A stretch of DNA of 64,000 nt from NCBI GenBank assembly GCA_040776985.1, contig JAXGZL010000001.1:1186618-1250617 (forward strand). The letters are read 5' to 3'. Shown here piece by piece: positions 34,272 through 42,370 of the stretch. The DNA comes from UBA6115 sp040776985. GTDB taxonomy: Bacteria; Bacillota; Clostridia; Christensenellales; Aristaeellaceae. Under the pieces are notes generated by a model, which did not search any database, was not told the origin of the DNA, and saw only the letters and a program-made list of their open reading frames with translations. How positions within the stretch are numbered: the first letter of the stretch is position 1; every line of letters starts with the position of its first letter. Both the position numbers and the translations under genes were made by a program.

Positions 34272-35825
34272 ATGAAAAGATTAAGAAAGATTTGCGCGCT
34301 GGCTCTTGCTGTGACGAGCCTACACCTTGCATCAGCAAGCGCGTCGTCAACCGTCGCGCCAACGGCCGCGGCCCCGGCATACACCGAAGTAACGCTTACC
34401 AAGGGCAGCATCATTCAAAACGTGATCGCCACCGGATCGCTGCGTTTTGAAAAGGAAGAGAGCCTGAAACTGCCGGAAGCCCTGACGCTGGAAAGCATCG
34501 AAGTCGAGGCCGGCGACGCGGTAAGCAAAGGACAGGTCCTGGCACGATACGACACTGCTGTGCTGAAGGAGAGCCTGAAGGAAGCAGAAGCCGCCCTGAC
34601 CGCACAGGATGAGGCGATTGCGCAGCTTCTGTCTCAGCAGGACAGTAAGCAAAGCATCAAAACATCGATTGCCGGCGTTGTGAAGCAGCTGAACCTGGCG
34701 GAAGGGCAGATGGTACAGCAGACCCTGCAGAAACAGCCCGCTGCTGTCATTTCCACCAACGGGCTGATGCAGGTGAAGATCATCCCCTCCCAAGTGCTGA
34801 GCCTTGGCCTTGCAGTGAAAGTCAAGGTTGGAACGACTGTCCATACCGGAAGTGTAGCACGCCTGGAGCAGGATGGCGGCGTATTGGTCACCTTCCCTGA
34901 TACCAGGGCCAAAATTGACGAAACAGTGCAGGTAACGCTGAACGGAGTGACGGTCGGGGAAGGAAAAGCCCAGGTGGACTTGCCTTACCGGCTGTATACG
35001 AAGATTGACGGCGTCGTTGCGAGCGTATCGGTGAAAGTGAACAGCGCTGTAGCGCGCAACACCACCCTCTTCACGGTTGAGAACGCTGCGCCGCAAGCCG
35101 AATATCTGGAAGCCCTGGCTGACAGGGACGAGATGGCGCAGACAGTTGCGCGTTTTGAAGAATTGCTTGCCAATCCTGCCTTCATTTGTGAATCGGACGG
35201 TATCGTGGCATCCGTGACCGCTCAGGAAAGCGTCGCTTTGCAGAAAGGATCCGAGTTGCTGAAGCTGTATTCAGGCAACTTGTTCGCCCTTGACGTAGCG
35301 GTGGACGAGCTGGACATCCTTTCGGTTCAGGCAGGGCAGGAAGGCCTGGCTCAACTTGACGCGATCACCGATGCGCAATTGCCGGTCAAGGTGGAGAAGA
35401 TTTCACTGCTGGGAAGCAGCAGCAGCGGTATCACCAGCTACACGGTCACGCTGTCGATCCGGGAGGACAGCCGTCTGCGCAGTGGGATGAACGGCACGGC
35501 GACTCTGACGGTCGGCGAAGCGCGTGACAGCGTGCTGGTGCCGCTGGCAGCCCTGATGAGCGACCGCAGCGGCAATTATGTGCTTCTCAAGAATGGGAAC
35601 GCCACAGCGGGCAATGAAGTACAAGGCGTCAAGACCTATATCAAAGTCGGCTTGTCGGACGCGAACTACGCGGCGGTCAGCGAGGGGCTAAGCGAGGGCG
35701 ACGTTGTGCTGGTGCGTACAAGCGCGCTGACAGGGACTGGGACAACCAGGCAAAATCAGCCCGGTTTCGGAAACATGATGAACCCCGGCCGTCAGTTCAA
35801 CCCCGGAGAAGGGCAGCGGCCATGA
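34272..35825 (+). CDS. efflux membrane fusion/adaptor protein (HlyD/MacA-like)
   Basis: 517 residues. A signal peptide (about residues 1-26) is followed by a lipoyl-like half (GSIIQNVIATGSLRFEKEES, then EVEAGDAVSKGQVLARYDTA) and a short helical hairpin. A second half-lipoyl pair (ICESDGIVASVTAQESVALQ) and a beta-barrel/membrane-proximal part end with a Gly/Asn/Pro-rich tail. In a Gram-positive-type cell it would sit outside the membrane and work with the MacB-like pair downstream. AACGGAGGG-type purines precede the ATG, and the stop overlaps the ATPase start. Confidence 0.86.
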   Translation: MKRLRKICALALAVTSLHLASASASSTVAPTAAAPAYTEVTLTKGSIIQNVIATGSLRFEKEESLKLPEALTLESIEVEAGDAVSKGQVLARYDTAVLKESLKEAEAALTAQDEAIAQLLSQQDSKQSIKTSIAGVVKQLNLAEGQMVQQTLQKQPAAVISTNGLMQVKIIPSQVLSLGLAVKVKVGTTVHTGSVARLEQDGGVLVTFPDTRAKIDETVQVTLNGVTVGEGKAQVDLPYRLYTKIDGVVASVSVKVNSAVARNTTLFTVENAAPQAEYLEALADRDEMAQTVARFEELLANPAFICESDGIVASVTAQESVALQKGSELLKLYSGNLFALDVAVDELDILSVQAGQEGLAQLDAITDAQLPVKVEKISLLGSSSSGITSYTVTLSIREDSRLRSGMNGTATLTVGEARDSVLVPLAALMSDRSGNYVLLKNGNATAGNEVQGVKTYIKVGLSDANYAAVSEGLSEGDVVLVRTSALTGTGTTRQNQPGFGNMMNPGRQFNPGEGQRP

Positions 35826-36505
35826 TCAGGATGCAGGGAATCGACAAAGCCTACAAGCTTGGCGGAGAGAACATCCTGGCGCTCAGGCAGGTCAGCTTTG
35901 AGATCGGGGATGGCGAGTATGTCGCGATCACGGGCCCCAGCGGCAGCGGCAAGTCGACCCTCATGAACATCATCGGCTGCCTAGATGTGCCTGACAATGG
36001 CGTATATGAGCTGGCCGGCACAAACACAAAGAAATTCTCAGGCCGTCAGCTGGCCGCGCTGCGCAATACCCATATCGGCTTTATCTTTCAGGGATTCAAC
36101 CTGCTTGGACGCCTGAACGCTCTGGAGAACGTTGAGCTGCCATTGATCTACCAGCATATGGGACGTCGCCAGCGGCGCGCGCAGGCGCAGGAGGCGCTTG
36201 AACTGGTCGGGCTGAAAGACCGTATGAAACACCGGCCCCAGCAGCTGTCGGGCGGGCAGCAGCAGCGAGTCGCCATTGCCAGGGCGCTGGCCGCCAAACC
36301 CAAGCTGATCCTGGCTGACGAGCCCACAGGCAACCTGGACAGCAAGACAGGCTCTGAAATCATGGAGATGTTCGATCATCTGCACAAACAGGGCAACACC
36401 ATCGTGCTGATCACGCACGACCCGAATATTGCCAGGCACGCGCAGCGATCCCTGCATATCGTGGACGGGCAGATCCAGATGGACGAGAGAAACGGGGTGA
36501 GCTGA
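35822..36505 (+). CDS. ABC transporter ATP-binding protein (MacB/LolD type)
   Basis: 227 residues. Walker A GPSGSGKST, signature LSGGQQQRVAIARAL, Walker B LILADEPTGNLD and the H-loop ITHD are intact. Overlaps by 4 bp with the adaptor gene and by 1 base with the permease gene. Powers the efflux or mechanotransmission pump formed with the next gene. Confidence 0.93.
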   Translation: MIRMQGIDKAYKLGGENILALRQVSFEIGDGEYVAITGPSGSGKSTLMNIIGCLDVPDNGVYELAGTNTKKFSGRQLAALRNTHIGFIFQGFNLLGRLNALENVELPLIYQHMGRRQRRAQAQEALELVGLKDRMKHRPQQLSGGQQQRVAIARALAAKPKLILADEPTGNLDSKTGSEIMEMFDHLHKQGNTIVLITHDPNIARHAQRSLHIVDGQIQMDERNGVS

Positions 36506-37674
36506 TGCAGTCGGTCCAGATGGCCTTTAAGTCGATCCTGGGCAATAAAATGCGTTCCTTCCTCACCATGCTGGGGATCATCATCGGCGTCATCGCTGTC
36601 GTGGTCCTGGTATCCATCGGCCAGGGGGCGAACAAGTCGGTCAGCAGCAGCATTGAAAAGCTGGGCACGAACCTGCTGAACGTCAGCATCAGTGCCCGGC
36701 GTAACAACCCGGTCACCTTTGACAGCTTGGATGATCTGCGGCAGCTGGATGATATTGCCCACGTCAGCCCTGTATCCATGTCATCAGGCACGCTGAAGGC
36801 AGGGCTGCAGCAATATGAGGACGGGTCTCTTCTGGCGACCACGCCCGGATACGACCTGATCCGAAACTACACAGTCATGGAAGGGCGTTTCCTGACAGCG
36901 CCTGATGTGGACAACCGAAGTTTCGTCGCCGTCCTGGGCCAGGAAGCGGCGGAAGAACTGTTCGGCAGCGTGCACGCAGTCGGTCAGGGTTTCACTTTCA
37001 AAGGCTTTCCCTTCACTGTAGTCGGAGTCCTTGACAAGATCGGCAGCAGCATGGCCGGATCCGGGGACAACCTTGTGATCATCCCCTTTACGGTGGGCGA
37101 AAGGCTGTTCCAGCGCAAGGGTATCAGCAGCGTTTACATTTCCGCGGCTTCGTCCGAGCGCGTGAATGACGCGGAGAAATCGGTCACAACTTTTATGGAC
37201 AAGCTGATGGTTGGCGCTTCCTCATCGACAACCTACAGGATCTACAACCAGACCTCCGTTCTGGAAACCCTGAGTACCGCCACCTCCACCCTGACCCTGA
37301 TGCTGGGCGGCATCGCGGCGATCTCATTGCTGGTGGGCGGGATCGGCATTATGAACATCATGCTTGTCTCTGTGTCTGAGCGTACCAGGGAAATCGGGAT
37401 CCGCAAGGCGATCGGGGCTTCCCGCCGCAACATCCTCAGTCAGTTCTTGGTCGAGGCGCTGGTTGTTAGCCTGCTGGGGGGCATCCTGGGACTGGGCATC
37501 AGCGTTCTTGCGACCCGTTTGCTTGGCCCCCTGCTGAGCATGCAGCTGGCAGTATCGCCCTTGATTGCCCTGCTGGCGGTAGGTTTCTCACTGTTCATCG
37601 GCGTCTTGTTCGGACTGTATCCGGCAAACAAGGCATCCCGGCTCCTGCCGGTGGAAGCTTTGAGGTACGAGTAG
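36505..37674 (+). CDS. MacB/FtsX-type ABC permease
   Basis: 389 residues. One N-terminal helix (FLTMLGIIIGVIAVVVLVSI), a large extracellular domain (residues about 45-265), and three C-terminal helices (about 275-385). LVGGIGIMNIMLVSVSERTREIGIRKAIGAS is present in pieces at residues 275-310 and is the hallmark of the MacB permease family. It forms a tripartite-like exporter with the two preceding genes, probably for peptide or antibiotic-type substrates. Confidence 0.92.
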   Translation: MQSVQMAFKSILGNKMRSFLTMLGIIIGVIAVVVLVSIGQGANKSVSSSIEKLGTNLLNVSISARRNNPVTFDSLDDLRQLDDIAHVSPVSMSSGTLKAGLQQYEDGSLLATTPGYDLIRNYTVMEGRFLTAPDVDNRSFVAVLGQEAAEELFGSVHAVGQGFTFKGFPFTVVGVLDKIGSSMAGSGDNLVIIPFTVGERLFQRKGISSVYISAASSERVNDAEKSVTTFMDKLMVGASSSTTYRIYNQTSVLETLSTATSTLTLMLGGIAAISLLVGGIGIMNIMLVSVSERTREIGIRKAIGASRRNILSQFLVEALVVSLLGGILGLGISVLATRLLGPLLSMQLAVSPLIALLAVGFSLFIGVLFGLYPANKASRLLPVEALRYE

Positions 37675-37715
37675 GATCCAGGCTGTCATCGCAGGAGCTG
37701 TCAAATAATAAACCC

Positions 37716-37748
37716 ATTAAAGGTGGATTAAAGGGTTGCTGATATAAT
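37716..37748 (+). promoter_or_regulatory. tandem ATTAAAGG operator and promoter of the VTC gene
   Basis: ATTAAAGG at 37716-37723 and 37727-37734 (11-bp period), 8 bp, then TATAAT at 37743-37748. Spacing is identical to the site at 34119. Confidence 0.78.
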
Positions 37749-37785
37749 GCGTCATATCAGTTGATTGGAAGGAGGAAGCAGTAGG

Positions 37786-38460
37786 ATGCAGGCACGTCAT
37801 GAACTAAAGCACAGCCTGAACTATGGCGACTATCAGATCCTGCGCGCCCGGTTGCGGCACGTCATATCGCCGGACCCGCACGCCGACGCGAACGGGGAGT
37901 ACAAGGTCCGCAGCCTGTATTTTGACACACCGGGCGACAAGGCGCTGCGCGAGAAGACCGACGGCCTGGACAGACGGGAGAAATTCAGGATCCGCAGGTA
38001 TTTCGGCGCCGGGGGCTGCCTGGTGCTGGAGAAAAAGAGCAAAGCGAACGGCTTGTGCCGGAAGCTGTCCGAACCGATAACCGCGGAGGAAGCGCGGGCC
38101 ATTCTTCACGACGACCTGTCCTGGATGGCTGAAGACCGGCGGGAGTTGTTGCGAGAACTATATGTGAAGATGCGCTGCGAACAGCTCATGCCCAGGACCA
38201 TCGTCGACTATATCCGGGAGGCTTTCACCTGCGCCGCCGGCAACGTACGCGTGACGTTGGACCGCGATATCCGTACTGGCTTGTTCTCGACGGATTTCCT
38301 GGACGATAGTCTGCCGACTGTCGTCGCGGGAGCGGAAATGGTCGTGCTGGAAGTAAAGTTCGACCAGTTCATCCCGGAGCACATCGTTCACATCCTCCAG
38401 CTGGAAGGACGGCAGGCCTCCGCCATCTCGAAATACGCCCTGTGCAGGATGTATGGATAA
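37786..38460 (+). CDS. VTC-domain protein (polyphosphate polymerase-like)
   Basis: 224 residues. The VTC domain forms a tunnel of basic and acidic residues and polymerises polyphosphate in yeast Vtc4. Here RHELKHSLN, VRSLYFDTPGD, KFRIRRYF, LVLEKKSK, VDYIREAF, RVTLDRDIRTG and VLEVKFDQFIP supply the expected Arg/Lys/Glu pattern. ATG 37786 follows AAGGAGGAAGC. Downstream lies the start of a DUF4956 gene, a common partner of VTC genes, which is cut off here. Controlled by the tandem ATTAAAGG site. Confidence 0.86.
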   Translation: MQARHELKHSLNYGDYQILRARLRHVISPDPHADANGEYKVRSLYFDTPGDKALREKTDGLDRREKFRIRRYFGAGGCLVLEKKSKANGLCRKLSEPITAEEARAILHDDLSWMAEDRRELLRELYVKMRCEQLMPRTIVDYIREAFTCAAGNVRVTLDRDIRTGLFSTDFLDDSLPTVVAGAEMVVLEVKFDQFIPEHIVHILQLEGRQASAISKYALCRMYG

Positions 38461-39195
38461 AAGGAGCAAGGAGATAATACTATGACCTTCAAAGACATTT
38501 TCAAGTCGAACTTCCTGGAGAACATCGCCAGTGATCCTTTCAATATGTTGTGGCTGCATGAGAATGAAAAAGTGACGCTGCGATGTCGTTACAAATTTTA
38601 ATCCCAGTCCTTTCGCCTCCGAGAAAATTCCAGAAGTTGTCAGACTCTTAAACTGTTCGATGTAATAACTATCTGAAAGTCTGGCTTTATGCTGATAATA
38701 CACTATGCTCGATCCTTGACGGTAATAATCCGCCAACTCTAGAGGCAGAACAAATTTGTTTGCCTTCACCGACCCTCTCGCCGAAGGCACCATCAAACCA
38801 TTGTCCGGATCCAAAAATACAAGGTCACAATGTTTCAATTGCTCAAGAGCATGAGTATGCCATTGTTGGCGTAGCATGTTCCTGCCTGCAGGTGTGGTAT
38901 TTGAAAACTCGAGGGTATCTGAAAAAAACCTTGCATTAAGAATACTACGCTTCTCCAGCGCCCTAATCTCCCTATTTCCGGAATCGACGATAGATTGAAG
39001 CTCCCGCCATAATTCATCATCACATGCGCGAAAGGTTTCCTTTTTTAAGTATGATGTATGCTTGCCATTATTGCTGTGAGTTTCATCTGGTACCAGATAC
39101 CAGTTTACTCCGATGGACAAACCGGATCCTTCTGCCCATCTTAATAAACCAAGTTTTCCAAAGTCCCCGATATCACCTGAATAACGATTTTGCAC
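38158..39195 (-). CDS. conserved hypothetical protein, 3' end replaced by antisense read-through
   Basis: Starts at GTG 39195 with AGGAG upstream. NRYSGDIGDFGKLGLLRWAE, WYLVPDETHSNNGKHTSYL and LVFLDPDNGLMVP are segments of a widespread uncharacterised family with a Rossmann-like, nuclease- or methyltransferase-like look. Native sequence probably ends near HFFILMQPQH (about 38545). From there the frame runs 130 codons antisense through the DUF4956 remnant and the VTC gene. A rearrangement joined the two loci; whether the chimera is made is unknown. Confidence 0.6.
   Translation of the reverse strand: MQNRYSGDIGDFGKLGLLRWAEGSGLSIGVNWYLVPDETHSNNGKHTSYLKKETFRACDDELWRELQSIVDSGNREIRALEKRSILNARFFSDTLEFSNTTPAGRNMLRQQWHTHALEQLKHCDLVFLDPDNGLMVPSARGSVKANKFVLPLELADYYRQGSSIVYYQHKARLSDSYYIEQFKSLTTSGIFSEAKGLGLKFVTTSQRHFFILMQPQHIERITGDVLQEVRLENVFEGHSIISLLLLSIHPAQGVFRDGGGLPSFQLEDVNDVLRDELVELYFQHDHFRSRDDSRQTIVQEIRREQASTDIAVQRHAYVAGGAGESLPDIVDDGPGHELFAAHLHI
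38482..38601 (+). pseudogene. truncated DUF4956 membrane protein gene
   Basis: ATG with AAGGAG upstream opens MTFKDIFKSNFLENIAS, which I recognise as the N-terminus of DUF4956 proteins that usually follow VTC genes. After about 20 codons the sequence turns into foreign DNA, namely the 3' part of the next, oppositely oriented gene, and stops after 39 codons. The membrane part is missing. Confidence 0.65.
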
Positions 39196-39404
39196 ATAAA
39201 ATTCTCCTGTCCTGATCCATTATGCATGAACGCCCAAGCAGCTTTTCAAGACGCATTACATCTTTCTCCAAAATGGTTGCATAGTAAATAATTTCTCAAT
39301 CATTTATTTAGACTAATTCTTAATCTCTACTTTGATCACATAGGGTCTTAAAATCCTTGGTTTAAGACAATTGGTTATCTGCCCCTACTAAATGAACCGC
39401 CTGC

Positions 39405-39887
39405 CTATTTCACACGAGCAATCCTGTTTTTACGGCTGCGCCGGTACAGGAAATACAGCCCCCAGGACAGGATATTTCCCAGCACAACGGCTGGCAGGGC
39501 GTAAATACTGACCATTTGAGCACCCAGGATTCGCAGCGCCGGGTCGTTTTGCGTCAAGGTTGCCAGAATGAAAAGGACATAAAACAACGCGATAAAAAGA
39601 AAGGCAACGGGAATGATGACTTTCTCAGTGAAAAATGCCATCAGGGAGCAGCACAGCAGCGAACACACTAGGGAAATCAGTGCAGGTGGGCCCCAAACAT
39701 CAATAAAGTCCCCGGTCTCCGCGGGAAACAGGCGCGTGATGAGGTCAGCCGAAAGCATGTAGCCGAGCAGGAAGATGCACAAAAACAGAAAACTAAGCGA
39801 AAAGCCCTTGATGAGAAGAGAATTCTTCAGTTTCCCCTGATGATCAATGAATGTGCCCAAATCAGCCTCCCGCGTGATTACTTTCAT
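39405..39887 (-). CDS. small integral membrane protein, unknown function
   Basis: 160 residues with four hydrophobic segments (about residues 25-48, 68-90, 92-115, 122-150) and a basic C-terminus (RRSRKNRIARVK). No family recognised. The -10 element lies 8 bases from the ATG and no Shine-Dalgarno is visible, so the mRNA may be leaderless. Confidence 0.6.
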   Translation of the reverse strand: MKVITREADLGTFIDHQGKLKNSLLIKGFSLSFLFLCIFLLGYMLSADLITRLFPAETGDFIDVWGPPALISLVCSLLCCSLMAFFTEKVIIPVAFLFIALFYVLFILATLTQNDPALRILGAQMVSIYALPAVVLGNILSWGLYFLYRRSRKNRIARVK

Positions 39888-39895
39888 TTTGCGAA

Positions 39896-39901
39896 ATTAT
39901 A
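39896..39901 (-). promoter_or_regulatory. extended -10 giving a probable leaderless transcript
   Basis: Minus-strand TGATATAAT, with TATAAT at 39901-39896 and the ATG 8 bases after it. Transcription would start 1-2 bases before the ATG. Confidence 0.5.
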
Positions 39902-39926
39902 TCATATTTATTCTAGCAAACAGAAT

Positions 39927-39960
39927 GTCCGCCGGCGAAACCATCTTTCCACCGGCGGAC
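39927..39960 (-). terminator. hairpin after the ABC importer operon
   Basis: 9-bp stem GTCCGCCGG/CCGGCGGAC with a 16-base loop, 19 bases beyond the binding-protein stop. No long T run. Confidence 0.5.
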
Positions 39961-39978
39961 GGCCTGATGCGAACCGGA

Positions 39979-41157
39979 TTAGTTCAGGGCGGTCAGGACG
40001 AAGTCGGTCATATCCTGGATATTGTCATAGATGAACATCGGATCAAAGTTCCAGTAGTTGATTTCTGACAGCGGGGTTGAGCCCTCGGCCAGCGGTACGT
40101 TATCGCGCACCGACCATCCGCCCTGGGTATTAAAGGGCGCAAAACCTTCCCCCTGTCCATCTGCTTCGCCGGTCATCCAGCGCACCAGCAATTTGGCGGC
40201 ATTGGGATGGGGAGCTTCGTTGACTATGTATAGGTTGTTCGGATTGGGGATGCCGGTGGAGGGCAGAATGTTGATGGGTGCGAGCGTCCAGCCGTTATCC
40301 TTGTTCTTGCGGATTTTAGAAGAAGCGCCGTAGCCTAGTTTCTTCTCTGTCACGCCGGGGCCCGCGACTGATTCGCAGACTTCGTCGGAAGAGGAGGTGA
40401 AGATGACATCGTTTTTCAGGACCCGATAAATGAGTTCATACGCTGCGTTTTCGCGCCCGCAGGTATACTCAGTGAGGGGCTCGCCGAACTCGCGCTCATA
40501 ATCGGCTCTGATTTCATCCTCATGCTGGAGGAAGGAGGTAAACACTGCGATATAATTCATGTTGCCGATAGGATTCTGCATCAGCAGGTTACCGCGCCAT
40601 TCTTCGCGGGTCAAATCCCACCAACTGTCTACCGGTGCTTCGTCATACAGTTCAAAGCTGTAGAACCACTGGTTGAGCTCCCAGTACAGCGGCATGGAAT
40701 ACTGGGTGAGTTCGGGGTTGGAGATGGTCGCCAGGATTTCTTCGGGGAAATAGTTGTGGAAGATGCCGTTCTGGACTTTTTCCATAAACACTGATCCATC
40801 CAGGTCTTTGCAGTGGATGACATCCGCGTTGCGGATGCCCGCGTCATACTCGCGCGTGATTTTTTCCATCAGCTCGTCAGAGGAGATGTCGTAAGCGGTC
40901 GCTGTGACGCCGGGATACTGCGCCATGAAGCTTTCAGCTACTTTGCCCGAGCGGCTGGAGATGGAGTAAAAGACAACGCTTCCCTCTTTCTTGGCCAGCT
41001 CGTAGAGCTCCTCAACTGTTTCAGAACCGTCGTTGATTTTGTTCGCGACAGCCCACTCTGTCGTCGCCTCAGCAACCGCGCCTGGCAAGCTGATGAACAG
41101 AACGGATACTGCCATCAGAACAGCCGTGAGCATTGCGAGAATCGGTTTGCCCTTCAT
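39979..41157 (-). CDS. ABC transporter substrate-binding protein (FbpA/AfuA type)
   Basis: 392 residues with a signal peptide (about 1-29, AVAEA). It has no lipobox Cys. VEELYELAKKEGSVVFYSIS and the later SDELMEKITREYDAG, LVRWMTGEADGQGEG pattern belong to the class of binding proteins for iron(III), 2-aminoethylphosphonate or hexose phosphates. Last gene of the phosphoesterase-permease-ATPase-SBP operon. The phosphatase-rich context favours a phosphorylated organic compound over iron. Confidence 0.85.
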   Translation of the reverse strand: MKGKPILAMLTAVLMAVSVLFISLPGAVAEATTEWAVANKINDGSETVEELYELAKKEGSVVFYSISSRSGKVAESFMAQYPGVTATAYDISSDELMEKITREYDAGIRNADVIHCKDLDGSVFMEKVQNGIFHNYFPEEILATISNPELTQYSMPLYWELNQWFYSFELYDEAPVDSWWDLTREEWRGNLLMQNPIGNMNYIAVFTSFLQHEDEIRADYEREFGEPLTEYTCGRENAAYELIYRVLKNDVIFTSSSDEVCESVAGPGVTEKKLGYGASSKIRKNKDNGWTLAPINILPSTGIPNPNNLYIVNEAPHPNAAKLLVRWMTGEADGQGEGFAPFNTQGGWSVRDNVPLAEGSTPLSEINYWNFDPMFIYDNIQDMTDFVLTALN

Positions 41158-41231
41158 GAATGGTCCCTCCCTTTTGGTTTTATTATTCGAAGCCGGTCTT
41201 GCCGGCTGCGTATCCGGAACATTGGTACGAA

Positions 41232-42365
41232 TCAGTCTTCTTCCTCAATCTCCGCGAACTTGAGCAATTTCCCGCTTTGTTTGTTGTAGACTGTGATTTT
41301 CAGCGAGTCGATCTCCAGGCCAACCTGCTGGTCCCTCTTATAGTGCTGAATGCCGGCCTGCTTGGCGAGCAGGTTGATATCGCCGACCTGCGTCTGGACC
41401 AGGGTTTCCGAGCCCGCCGGCTGACAGGCGTAAATCTGCCCCTTCATCATGCCTCCGAAGTTTGTTTTCCTGATAGTAATTTGCTCGGGGCGGATGCCCA
41501 TTACGCAGTCAAAATCTCCCTCCGGCATCGGCTCATCCGTAAAATCCTTCTTTTCAAAGGCGAACTCTCCAAGGGGAGAGACAACCTTGAGCGAGCCTCC
41601 CTGAACCTGCGCCTTCGCGTCCACGAAGTTAGTGCGCGGGTTCCCGATAAAGTCGGCGACCCGCAGGTCTTTTGGGTTTGTATAAATGTTGATGGGGGTA
41701 TCTACTTGAACCAGTTCGCCTTCAAAAAAGATAGCGATGCGGGTACTGAGGGTCAGCGCCTCCACCTGGTCGTGGGTTACATACACGACGGTGGTACCCA
41801 GTTCCTGATGCAGGCGTTTAAGCTCTGAGCGCATATCAATCCTGAGCCTGGCATCCAGGTTTGAAAGCGGTTCGTCCAGTAAAAGGAGGTTTGGCTCTGA
41901 TACGATGGCTCTGGCAATGGCCACCCGTTGTTGTTGGCCTCCTGAAAGCTCTGATGGGTAACGGTCAATGTACTCCAGGATTTGAAGACGTTCTAGGGCA
42001 TTTTCTACCCGTTCCCGAATTTCCTCTTTGGATAGTTTCTTGATCTTTAACCCGAAGGATACATTGTTGAACACTGTCATATGAGGCCACAGCGCATAGC
42101 TCTGAAACACCAGGTTTAATCCCCGCTTGCTGGGGCTTTCAAAAAACGCCTCTTTGGTATTGACAATCTCCTTCCCATCCATATGGATGGTGCCATTCTG
42201 CGGGCGTTCCAAGCCCGCAATCACACGAAGGGTAGTGGTTTTCCCGCAGCCGGAGGGACCAAGCAATGTCATAAACTCACCATCATTAATCGACAAATTC
42301 AAATCTTTTAGGACATGGTTGTTCCCGTAGAATTTGTCGATATTTTTAAGTTCTATTCTGCTCAT
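41232..42365 (-). CDS. ABC importer ATP-binding protein (PotA/FbpC/AfuC type)
   Basis: 377 residues. Walker A GPSGCGKTT, signature LSGGQQQRVAIARAI, Walker B LLLLDEPLSNLD and VTHDQ are intact. Residues 245-377 form a TOBE-type regulatory domain (VMGIRPEQITI). It begins 5 bases after the permease stop and energises import with it. Confidence 0.93.
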   Translation of the reverse strand: MSRIELKNIDKFYGNNHVLKDLNLSINDGEFMTLLGPSGCGKTTTLRVIAGLERPQNGTIHMDGKEIVNTKEAFFESPSKRGLNLVFQSYALWPHMTVFNNVSFGLKIKKLSKEEIRERVENALERLQILEYIDRYPSELSGGQQQRVAIARAIVSEPNLLLLDEPLSNLDARLRIDMRSELKRLHQELGTTVVYVTHDQVEALTLSTRIAIFFEGELVQVDTPINIYTNPKDLRVADFIGNPRTNFVDAKAQVQGGSLKVVSPLGEFAFEKKDFTDEPMPEGDFDCVMGIRPEQITIRKTNFGGMMKGQIYACQPAGSETLVQTQVGDINLLAKQAGIQHYKRDQQVGLEIDSLKITVYNKQSGKLLKFAEIEEED

Positions 42366-42370
42366 CTCAG

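Noticed and set aside
38158..38540. C-terminal 130 residues of the minus-strand gene as a native domain
   Set aside because: They are antisense to the well-supported VTC and DUF4956 sequence, so they result from read-through past a rearrangement junction.
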